From the NCBI RefSeq assembly GCF_022539665.2, contig NC_081335.1:1612001-1676000 (forward strand): a stretch of 64,000 bases of DNA. The letters are read 5' to 3'. The DNA comes from Daphnia carinata. Lineage: Eukaryota > Arthropoda > Branchiopoda > Diplostraca > Daphniidae. The translations under genes and the position numbers were made by a program. Shown piece by piece: positions 49,801 to 61,077 of the stretch (position 1 is its first letter; each line of letters opens with the position of its first letter). The notes beneath the pieces were generated by a model. The model saw only the letters and a list, made by a program, of their open reading frames with translations. It did no database searches and was not told the DNA's origin.

Positions 49801-50390
49801 GCCTTCTGTTTTGAAGACGAGAAGCAACCGATGGTGGACAGATGCTGCATCCACCGCATACAATGTCTGTGAAAGGGGAGAATCTTCACGTTGGTTGTTT
49901 TTTGTTTTTTTTCTTTTTCTTCTTCGTCTTTTTTTTTTTTTTTGGAAAGAGAACCAGAACCCCTTAGTTTGTAACCCGTAGGAAGAGAGGCCACACAACG
50001 GATAATCAAAGACAGACAAAGAATTGTGTCCGGTTGTGTTTTTCAACTTGTTGTAATAAGAGTCTAGAAGGAGGACTGTGTTGCTCTCTCTCCACCCTCC
50101 ATTGGTTCCTCTTCGTTTTGTTTTTATCGTTTTTTTCAGTCCGATTTTTGCTGCTTGGAGCTTCTTGGGGTCTAGCCAATCATTTTGTAGGAGACAGAAG
50201 AAGTGAAACGATGGAAGAGGTGTAGGATATCTTTTGCTTTTGAACAGGAACCGTGACAAGGAGAAGACACACAAGGAAAGAGAAGAATAAAGACATGCGA
50301 TGCTTGTCTTATTCTTTTTCTCGGTCGCTATCACCACCAACCATGTTGATACATGCCTGCTATATATATATATATATATATACTGCTGTA

Positions 50391-50410
50391 CATTTATATA
50401 TAAATGTATA
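50391..50410. repeat. TA-rich perfect palindrome next to a TA microsatellite
   Basis: ACATTTATATATAAATGT is an 18-base perfect palindrome, following (TA) repeats at about 50361-50382. It is likely microsatellite-derived and may form a cruciform; no function is implied. Confidence 0.5.
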
Positions 50411-50656
50411 TATGTGTGTATACAGATGGAAGACTGATAGAAGAAATGTGGTAGATAATAGAATGTGTGTACGTCTCTTGTCCGGTTGAACGACTCCGGG
50501 CTCTCCTCCAAACACTTATCGTGCCACTGATATAGTCCGTCGATATAGCTGTTAGGTTACTTCGGTTAGGCCTCCACCGAGTCGGAAAAAATGTGTCCTT
50601 CTTCCTTTACTCTTATTGGTCCTAGTGCAAGATCTGGGTATGGGAATTTTGTTTTC

Positions 50657-50658
<2 letters not shown>

Positions 50659-50700
<42 letters not shown>

Positions 50701-50914
50701 AGATAAGTGCGGGGGAAGAGCATCCTACACTCTATAAGAAGAATTTTTTTGTTTTGCTTTGCTTTGCTTGTCGATTAGAGGCACTGCAGTTATTGGTTTG
50801 ATATTTTATATATTACCTCGTGAAAACGTTTTATTGTGTGCACATAGCGAAAAGTGTGTCTGGTGTGTAGAGAAATGGAAGTAGAGGGGGGGGGGGCAGA
50901 AGCAAAAGTGGGGG

Positions 50915-50957
<43 letters not shown>
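50659..50957. repeat. Poly-T and (GT) microsatellite in the pb-lab gap
   Basis: A run of about 38 T at 50659-50696 and a GT run of about 21 units at 50916-50957. Both are typical of the simple-sequence load of this window. Confidence 0.9.
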
Positions 50958-50958
<1 letters not shown>

Positions 50959-51098
50959 TGCCAGAGCAATGCAGCCGTTGCTCCGCGTCTCGGCTCATCC
51001 ATCATCGGGGCCCGTCACTGGACTCGAGCAGCAGCAAACGGCGCCCCCCTCTCTTCTTTTATTTTTTTCTCTCATACTTTCCGCTCTCTCTCTGTTCT

Positions 51099-51133
<35 letters not shown>

Positions 51134-52480
51134 TCTATTCGGTTTATAGCTCTCTTTTTTTCTCTCCTTGTTATTATTTTTCTTATTATTATTTTTATTT
51201 ATAAATATAGTTACATTTAGACTCGAGGGATATTGTATATATATATTGATTTATATTTGGATCGTATCCCTCCCAGCATCCCGTCCGCTTTTATGTCACC
51301 AATGTTTTTGTCTATTTTTTTTCTCCAAGTATAGCGCTGCAGCCATTTTTCTGTAGGCCTAATGTCTCCTCTTATCTGAACGTTGAGTGATAAAGACGCT
51401 TGAATGTGCACTTGTTGAAAATGTCCGCTTCTTTTTTTTCTTTCTTCTGCGAGATTATTAAATCTCGATGGGAATTGAATGTTGATGAATCGAAGCTTAA
51501 TATGCCCGTCTCGAAACAACAGTTATCGAATCCACATAGTCCTGACGTAGGCCTATGGTTGTATTTCACGGGGTTTTATTGCCTTTGTTAAATGCGATTT
51601 CATTAAGGCGATTGCGAGGGGGTAGAGGGGCCTTCGATTGTCGAAATGGAAGTCACCGAGGATGTCGGGCGGGGCCGATTCTGTGGGGCACCCTAAAACG
51701 ATCATTTACGATGTGAACGGGGTGAAGACGATGTAGTTTAAAAGACTGTCACGGCTAAATAGAATAGGCAAACTGTGTACTATTTTCAGAAGCTGAGTGA
51801 GGGGGACGCAATTTCTCGGCGACTTGGGCGCCATCGATGGGAAGCCGAGCAAAGAGCGGAACTATCAAAGGGCGAAGGAAGACGAAGAACGAGATTGAAG
51901 CCGAGAGGCACTGAGGGAACGACAGAAAGCCTAGAGAGAGAACCAATCAATATATAGAGAACGCTCTCTCGCGAGTACATGTGATGCCTGTGGTAAAAGA
52001 AAAAAAAAAAGTGCAGGCCCCTCTGGAAAAAAAGGAAGAAAAGATCACAATAAAAATCGAACAAAAAAAAGAGAAAGAAATGGAAAAAAAAAAAAATTAA
52101 ATGTATATATTTTTTTTTTTTTTAGCTCTTTCTTCTGAGCAATCACATTTTCCCGAATTGAATGCATGGGGGGGGGGAGAATGAAAGAAGAAGACGAGAA
52201 AGGAAAAGAAAAAAAAAAAGTTAATTTGAATGGCTGAATGTTCTATGCATTTTTAAATAGCTCCACGCGGCGTATTTCATTTATGGATCAAATGAAGACC
52301 CGTCTCGTCCTTTTCTATCGTTGTCGATTTCATCTTCTTTTTATTCCACATTTTTTAAATGAAGAAATGCTCCAACATTTTAACCTGTTTCCTTTCTTTC
52401 TGTTTTTTTTTTTTTTTTTTTTTTTTCGTTTTTCTTTCTTTCGTGTTTGATTTAGAGATGGAAATTTCAATCATGGGCGC

Positions 52481-52619
52481 GCTGGAGCAAGACTTGTTTA
52501 AAGGCAGTGGCCGTAGTGGTGTTTTGATCCTATCGGATAGGATCGAATGCGATAGATATTTCCCTTTTTGCCTTATCTTTTTTGTTTTTTCTTTTTCTCT
52601 CTTTGGAACTTGCTCCAGC
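52481..52619. repeat. Nested inverted repeats in the pb-lab gap
   Basis: An 11-base arm GCTGGAGCAAG at 52481-52491 has its exact complement CTTGCTCCAGC at 52609-52619. Between them, near 52526-52544, is a 19-base palindrome, GATCCTATC G GATAGGATC. The spacer otherwise shows no pairing that I could see. No ORF or known element matches it. Confidence 0.5.
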
Positions 52620-54342
52620 TGTTTAATTGAGTCGTGGCGTTTGAGCTGTACCCACTGTCTCTTGATCGACGAGTCGAAGGCTCATACTTCAATCTATCAA
52701 AATATGCTGGCCCAGATGTCAGTTGCTGTGCGATTGTGTGTAAGGGTGTAGAGTTGTTGTTGTTGGATGGTGGACTAGAACAGGAAACAGACCAAAGAAC
52801 CGGCAGCGTACTGCCATCTAACGGTTAGCTTTCCTACTTGAATGTTCGTTTTCGATGTTACGTTCACGTTTTTCACGATATGCTGCGTTTTGCCCGAGTG
52901 TTTCATTTTTCTCTCACGCGGATCTGTGTCGTTCAAGGATTTGTTGATTGGGTTGTCATTTATATTTTATACAGATATTTCTGTTCATCTTGATTTTCTT
53001 GAATGGCGTAAAAATGTTCAAAATGGTCAAAGACTGTAGAATTGATTGGGGGGGGGGGAGGAGGGGGGGAGGAGGGGAGGGACGGACGAGGACGTAAAAC
53101 AAAAATCGCGGTTGCAACTCAAACCGAAGTTTACGGAGTAAAAATGAACTTTGATCTACAAAGGGAATTGGGGCATTTGGTTTACGCAAAAACAAAAATA
53201 ATAAATGAATAAATAAAAATAGAAATGGTACAAAGAACCCTCCAGAACAAACAGGGTTGCGATGACAGCGGTGATGGTGGTCTTTGCTGATCACGCGGGA
53301 TCTGATTTAAATTTGTTTTCTTCTACAAATATGGAGCGTTGAAGGTTTTTTTGCTCATCCATCACGACTTGGGTGGGCCGTCTCAATGGTCGGAGACGAC
53401 CTCACTTTTTTCTCTTTTTCATCTGATTCTCACCGACCTCATTACCTCGTCGTCAATGGCTCGATTCCCCAATATCCATTTGAAATCTCGTTGATGTCTT
53501 TCTAGAAAAAAAAAAAGCAACAAAATGGAACACTAATTCGATGTATAATTATGCCTCTTAATCGTAGATTTCAAGTCCCAATCTGACGAAGGGGTCTGAA
53601 CAAATATTATCAATCAAATCAGTCTCGTGTTCTTCTTAGTCTTACTGATTGCCGCGCTTCGGTCACTTCGATTGGCTGTGCCTATTGTATGAAGAGCTCA
53701 ACAACAGGAAGAGGAACAAACACAAACACGCCTCCATGAAGAGGATGTAGACATTTTTGTGTTTTTGTTTGCTCCTCGACGGCTGTTCATTCTTTTAAAA
53801 AAAAAATTATTATTGCTGCATTTGATGGGTGGGTAAGAATAATTGAAAAACGGTAGGCACTTACCTCGTTTAGTGTTGCCGACACTAGTGCGAAATTCTG
53901 CTTAAATTTCTGATTTTTTTGTTGTTCAACTTGACAATTGTTGACCTCTCGAATTTTTTTTTAATATGCATTTTTTTTCGACGTTAAAAAAAAATGGGGT
54001 AAAAGTACATTGATTAAATGGCGAAAAGAATCGAATGTATTTTCGTGAATAGACGGACAAACAATAATAACAAACGAAAACAGAACAATCACAGGTTATT
54101 TAGTCCTGGAACGATTTTGGAATTTTAGCGTATGTTCATTTGTGTTAACATATTTCGTGTTAGTTTTAAATGAGGCGTGTTAGTGATGTAGCATCAATTT
54201 TTGTTGCAAAAAAAAAAAAAAGAATCGATTGAACACATAATAGTAAACTATTTACAGATGTTTAACTGGGGTGATTGAGATTGAATTATTGCGTGGGAAA
54301 GAGGGCAATGCAAAATTTGTGGTAAAAAAAAAAAAAAAAATT

Positions 54343-56372
54343 TCACGTGAGTTCGTAATATTCGCTAATGTCGCCTGTCAAATTTGATAAAAAGTTAAAG
54401 TCGGACGAGTCGCAGATCTGTTGCCCTCCCGTTGTATGCGTCGCTTCGCCACCGTGAGGATTACTAACGTACGTGTTGTTGTAATGGGGAAGATTTCCGT
54501 TTAGGCCACTGCTTGAATTGTTAGTCGCTACAGGTTGATTCGAGTGAATTGGCTGATGGATTCCAACGGATTGGCTCATGCTAACCTCACCGGGAATGAG
54601 ACTTTTGGTCCCTGAATGTTGTTGCTGGCTGTGGTGGTACATGTAAGAAGAGTTAGTTGTCATGGGAGCGCCGTTGTGGTGATGCTGGACTCGATCGTCT
54701 TCGGCAGCTTTCTTGCTCGTAGCTAAATTACCCGTGAATTTGTGAATGACGGGCACCGTTTGATTAGCGTGACCGCCGTAATTGTTGTTCCAGCCATTGG
54801 ACGATACTGGCCCACCCCCTGGCGAGAAATACGACGTGGGACAGGCAGCCGGATCGGCCGGATAAGTAACGCACTTATTGACATTGGCCTGTTGCTGATC
54901 GCCGAGCGGATGGATTTTGTGCGCGTCCATCGGCATGGAATAATTGCTGAAATTGTTGTACGAACTGTTGGCTTCTAGCGTTTTTGTTGCCCCAATCGTG
55001 TTGAGCGTTTTTGCCGGATAATAAGTGCCCGTACTGTTGCTGTTCATTAAAGATGGTTGTTGTTGCCCCGTCCCATTAAAGTGGTTGAATTGGTCCATTT
55101 GTTGACAGCCAATGCCAACGCCGTTGTGGAAATTACTGGCCGTTTTGACAAGGCCCGTTTGGCTTTTGATGGATTGCTGTTGAGGAACCAAGCCCATTCT
55201 CGGGGACATGCACGAATTCTGTATAGGCTGCGCTCGTGTTGAAGGATTCAATTCTGGAGACGAATAACTTGTCGTGTAACTATGATTGACAGGTGGTTTG
55301 AAATCGTAGTGGCTGTTAGCGTAGGACGATGTTGAATGATCTGGCTGCGGCTGCTGTTGGTTGTTGTACGGATGTTGCTGTGTCTGAAGTTCGTGTCCTG
55401 CGGAATAATTGTTGTTGAAATTACCGTATGTACTTTGCGGCCTGTTGTTGGCCGGCCGATATTGTTGTTGCACTGGATATGGGGTCGTTAGGCTGTTGAA
55501 ATTGGTAGGCTTGATGTCGTTCGAGAAAGGTGTCGCCTCCACGTTGAAATGCGAACTGTTAGGCGTCGGATTGCTTTGAACGGCTGGCCAGCACGATTGG
55601 GCGACCACCACTACCTGGGCGCCATTGTTCCTGGCAGGAGGAGCTGATGAGTCGGTTGCGGCGTTTTTTACTTTGATGGGCGGATGAGGTGAATTGTGTT
55701 GGCTTCCGCTGGAACTGCGACTGCTGGGCGAGATGGTCGTGCTTATAGACGGACTCTGCTGCTGCTGCTGGCCGTCCAGCGCCGGTTTGCAATAATTGCT
55801 GAAGCATTGCTGGTGATGCGGAACGGAGAGGGAGGACGAACCGACAGCAGATTCGTCACTGTGTTGCGAAGACGAATCGACGTGGCGGATGTTGCCCAGC
55901 TTGTTGTTGTTTGCTTGTTGACAACTCAATTTTTCTTTGCGTCGGTCGGCCTCTGCTGGACTGCTGCCGCTGCTGGCAAACGAATCGGGCGTGGTTGTGA
56001 TTGGAGACGAGCTTGTGGCCCTCATTCCGCCCATCATTGCGTTGCTGTTGTCGCTGGTGTTGAGGCAGGCCAGCATCGAATCGCGTTTTTTGCTCTTTTT
56101 CTCTTTACCTGACACCTTGTCCAAAATGCCGAGTCCTCCGCTCCCGCCACCTGATCCGTCGTCGTCTTTCTTGGCCAGCGCTTGTCTTTTGTGTTTCATT
56201 CGTCTGTTTTGAAACCAGACTTTAACTTGACGTTCGGTCAGATCCAGCGAGGCGGCGATCTCGATCCGACGGGGTCGGCATAAATATTTGTTGAAGTGAA
56301 ATTCTTTTTCGAGCTCCAACAGTTGTGTGTTGGTGTATGCCGTTCGGAGTCGCCGCGGCAGGCCTTCGTTCA
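54343..56372 (-). CDS. pb: pb exon 2: homeodomain and long C-terminal region
   Basis: Residues 175 (part) to 850. The homeodomain at 180-239 follows [20 protein letters not shown], with W227, F228, Q229 and N230 in helix 3 and the tail [19 protein letters not shown]. It is the Hox2/Pb type in its N-terminal arm and in [20 protein letters not shown]. About 600 residues rich in Ser, Asn, Gln, His and Tyr follow with no recognisable domain. The protein ends with the acidic-aromatic string [17 protein letters not shown]. The acceptor is A-rich (AAAACAAAAAACAG). Confidence 0.97.
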
Positions 56373-57994
56373 CTGTTTTTTGTTTTAAATGTAAAGAACA
56401 ACAAACAAAATGAATACTTTTTTTTCTCTGCTTATCGATCTTTTATCTATTTAATTATATTTTATTTATGTACATCTGGCGAATTTAAAGAAATTATTTT
56501 TTTTTCCCCAGTTCTTCGGTTGGGTTAATTCGTTAAACGTTTCAGACGAGGCAACCAGGGACGATTTTAACGCATATTTTGGTCTTATCCTTTTCAACGC
56601 TGACGTCTCAATCGATTGAATTGAGTCTCGCCCTCCCGCCGGTTTCTCTTCATAGTAGACTAGCCTACCGGTTTTGCTTTTGCTCTTTCCTCATCTTTGC
56701 TTAAATGTTTGTGTGGGTATAGAAGGACAACAGATTGAGAAATAGGGGCCAAGGGACCTTGCTTCGTCATGTCTAGTCACGCCGTGAATATTCGATATGC
56801 TAGTAGTGTTTTTTTGTTTTTTTTTTTGTTTTTTTTTACGTTGTTGAAAGATTGTGGCAAGTGGTCGGTTCGGAAAGACCGCTCGCGTTTTCGTATCAAT
56901 GAAGAAAACAAAAAGTAGAATATGAATACACAACACACAGTTGGAGGTTTCTGGTTTGCCGCAGCGCGCGCTTTCAATTTTCAAAAAGCCGGCCTGAACT
57001 GTGTCTCGGTTGTCTTGCGTTTGTTTGTCTCCCGAAAAAAGTCGGGATGAAGGGGAAGAATAGAAATAAAAAAGAGGCAAACTCCAGATGTTTTTACATC
57101 TCTATTTCCATTCAAACAAATGCAGAAGTGAAAAGAAAAAAATTGCCTCTAAATTTGTTTGAATGGCTTCCCTTTTGTCTTTTCTGTTTTTGAAGATATG
57201 CCAAGGATTTCGAGGCATTCTTTTTCTTTTTATTGTCTTTCTTTTCCCCCATTTTGCCGTAACTAGGGAACAATTGTCATTGAAAAAGAGATTGTATGTA
57301 TATATATACATTTTCTTTAAAGACCAACCGAATCAAAAACTTGAGAAAGCGTAAAGAAAATGATTTAAATGTCTTATTTCATTTCCTTTTGAACGAATTT
57401 TCGCTACTGAATAAGCATAGCCTTTGGCACGTTTTTCTATTCGTTTTTTTTTTCTTTCATGGACGGTAAGCATCTTTCCGTGACTTGACGTTTTAACGTG
57501 ACCAACAATCTTAACACGGTCGTCGTTTCCGCATTTGATTCGTTTGTTTCGCTCGATTTCCCATTTATTAAAAATATATTGTTTAATAGGTCTTATCTAT
57601 CCCACAAAGAAAACCACTTGTCGCAATAGTATGCAATACAACTGCGTGCCTAAAAAAAAAAAACGGGAAAAAAAAAAAAACAGAATGAAATAATAAGTCG
57701 TGACATTTCACCTACGACCTGTCAGCAATCTGAGAAAAAGAAACATGACGCCATGATTATCATTATTATTATCATTTTTTTTTTTCACAATGCAAACGAC
57801 AAATGACATCGTTGGGTGTGGATGGGCTGTGACACAGAAATCCGTTGTGACAATCAACGGGTGGACTAAGGTTACACGTAACATTGGTGTCGGTCTCGGT
57901 ACAATCATGGGTTTACCGTACACGGTACGCCTTGGAAAAAGAAAAATGCGAGAGCCGGACGGATGATTATTCTCCCATTGATTACGCTGCACAG

Positions 57995-58033
<39 letters not shown>

Positions 58034-61000
58034 AGCCCTCTGCTCGTATCTATCTGTTCATGATTCCTCTTTGCGTTTTTTCTTTTGGTTTCGGTTGAAG
58101 AAGAGAAAAAAAAAAGGGACGAGAAGGGGTTGCATGAGTTTCTTTCTGCGCTCGGTGTGGTGCAGTTATTCGACATGCAATCGACCGATCAAGGGACGAG
58201 TCGGCAGCGAAAAATGAAACAGGAAAAAACAAAACAAAAAAAAAAAAAAAACATAAAAAATGCCACATGAAATCGCCTCCTCTTTGTGCATATTGTTCTT
58301 TCTCATTGTACGCTAGTTAAGGAGAGTGTTCAGCGTTCCAGCATATGTCGACGTTTTCGAATGTGGAACGCAACGTTGCAGCCACTTGTATCGTTGTGTT
58401 CGAACTCAGCCGAGCCTAACGCGGCGACAGTGGTGACGTCGCCACTGTTGCTGCAACTGGCCAACTTTGTTGGCTTGTTGTTGGCTTTCGCGTGTGTGCA
58501 CCTGGTGATTCACTGCCAAGCCAATGGAAGCGACTTCATGCGGAATTTTTGTCCGCTTACTTATAATGCATCTAGTACTTCCATCTCCCTCCCTGTCTCA
58601 CGATAATGATGGTCATCAGGATATCTCTCTCCCCCCCCCCCCCCCCCCCCGGACTAGAAAACGAAATTGTTTGACTTTTACTTGACTTTAGAGAATCTTC
58701 TCGAAAGATTTATTTAAGACTATGGCATCAATTTGTGTGTGTGCGTGTCCGACGGACAACACACCAAACTGTCGCTGCTCTGCTGTTGGTTGGGCCGGGC
58801 TGTTGTTGTGCCCGCCAGCAGATGCCTGCCCATGCAATTGTCGAACTTGTTGGATGTGTTTTTTGTTTCTTCTTTCTGCTTAGCTTGTTGTTATGATATG
58901 ACTATTATTACGGGGTATTTTATTATTATTATTTTTTTTTTTTTTTTTTTACATTCCCGGATGGAGAAAGTCTGATACCATAAGGAAAAAAAAAGAGTAT
59001 TAAGATATCAAGCGGTCCATGGGAAAAAAAAACATTGTAAGAGTCAAGGCCAGCTGAATTACGCCATTGGCACATTGCATACATTTTACATGAACATTTT
59101 GGCTTTTTTTTTTTGAATAGTGTCTTAACCGGTTATCTCTTTTATCTCGTTGACAGGAGGGCGATTCTTGACATCGTGTGTACCATCTCCAAACAAGGCG
59201 GAAATTTCCGGGCGGCGGGAGTGGCGATAAAAAACAAGAACGCCAACGATAACATCGGGTAAGTTTTTTTTTTTTTTCTCTCTTTTCTTTATCGCTTGTT
59301 TTGTTTTCGATTTTATTTTTTAGCTCGATATTTATGAAAAGGGTCTTGATTTTTGTTTTCCCTTCTTATTGCTCTTGAGGTTTTTTTTTTTTGGTGTAAG
59401 TAGATCTTACGTATATTTTGTGTGTGATGCGGTTTTCTTGCGCTTCTTCTACATCGTTTCCGTTATATGACGTCGTATAAATAGCGAATAGCAAAAAGAG
59501 TTGGCAATGCCAATGACGAAAGGATACGAGCTCATGCCAACCGTGAATGCAATCGAGCTATTTTTGGTTGTGTGCGTATGGGCTAGTAATTTATTTATTT
59601 TTTATTTTTTTTTGTTCTTTATCACTTGTTCTGCTCTTCATTTTTCTGGGGAAGGATCCGAACAGCTTTTGCCGATATCGATTGATTTTGCTTTTCCACG
59701 GAAAAAACAAAACAAAACACCCACCTCGTGATGTATAACGGTAACAGACGTTTGCTTTGGAAGAAGGATGAAATCAGGCTCGTATAAGCATTTAAAATGC
59801 GGGATTAAAATGTCAAGCAATTTGGATGCCGACTTCAAACAGATTTTTGTTTTTTTTTGTTTTTTTCTGTACGGAATTCAAACGTTAGCCATTTTGCTGG
59901 GGTTGCGCTCGACTGCGTAGTACTAACGGAATGTATCGACATGTATGTCACACATCGCTTTATCTGATCCGCTTTTACATGGTCTACTTTTCCTATTCGC
60001 ACCCCCCTCACATGGATGGCTGGATGTTCGTCTTTTATTTCTGCCTTATTTATTTGTGTATTTTTATTTTTCCTTTTTCCCCCAGCGCGTTGTTCCACAT
60101 CAATAGTATGCATACAGTGTAGACAGCGTTTCCTCGCGCCGTAACGGGACGACATTGGCGGGAATGAGAAGGAAATAGGAAAAGCGACTTAATCTCGCCG
60201 ATCCATGGCCCTCGTCTTTTTACATTGGCCGCTTCGATTTCATGTGAGACAGAAGGAGAGAGATAGAAGAGAATAATCACATATGTTACGAAAACGTAGG
60301 CTTTGGTGTCTAGTCTAGCGCATCAAATCCCACCACCCCCCTTCCGTCTCGTGCAACCAAGAATGGCCTCTCATTGTCAGGATTGCACTTTGTTAGGCGA
60401 CAACCCGAACGCTATCTTAAGAAGACAACGTGAATTTGGGAAAAAAAACAAAACAAAAAAAACAACAAAAACATGCATACATGTGTACGCATCTTTTTGT
60501 TTTGTTTGCGCGTATATTGCCTCATTTGAAAAGCTAATCGTCTGACGTAATGCTGTCTAATACTCAATTAGCATAGCTTTTCTGCTCTTGTTTCGGGGTG
60601 GGTGGGGGGTTGGTTGGGGATTCCTGATATCAGCAGGAAATTTGTCCACTTGAAAAGCATGTCGAACTGAATTTTTTGCACGGATAAAATTTCGAACGGA
60701 TTTTCGTTGGAATCGATGAACTAAATTTTTCTTTTTTTTTTTTAAATGGTAAACTTCCGAGTTTTTTTTGTTTTGTTTTGTTTTGTTGATCTTCCGGGGT
60801 CGCTGCTTGTTTTACCTCATCCGGCATGTTTCGATTGTCGAGTGGAAGACCAGCTGATTTCCGTTGTCGGAAAAAGAGCGGTCCCTTTTTATGCGGTCAC
60901 TCTCTTTGCAGATTTCTTTGGGAGGGTAGAACATTTGCGGAATTTCCAACTGGGAAATATCGTCGCAATCCCCTCTCTGACATTGGTCTAATATTTGACT

Positions 61001-61037
61001 ACCCTTTTCTTTATTTGTTTTTTGTTGTTATGGTTTT

Positions 61038-61077
<40 letters not shown>

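Larger units (their letters stand above)
35580..54342. other. pb-lab intergenic region (18.8 kb)
   Basis: The region contains no recognisable protein gene. Its left end is lab upstream DNA and its right end the pb 3' UTR. Between are many homopolymers (poly-T at 37968-37997, 40225-40254, 46029-46064 and 50659-50696), a (GT) run at 50916-50957 and a TA-rich palindrome at 50391-50410. Two exon-like blocks on the plus strand lie at 37309-37450 and 40265-40352. A possible minus-strand donor (ACAG|gtgaga) is near 39038 and could belong to an upstream non-coding lab exon. Most open frames here are translated simple sequence. Confidence 0.65.

Noticed and set aside
5740-51560. Recurrent TAGGCCT heptamer
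   Set aside because: About ten copies seen against roughly eight expected by chance for a 7-mer on both strands.
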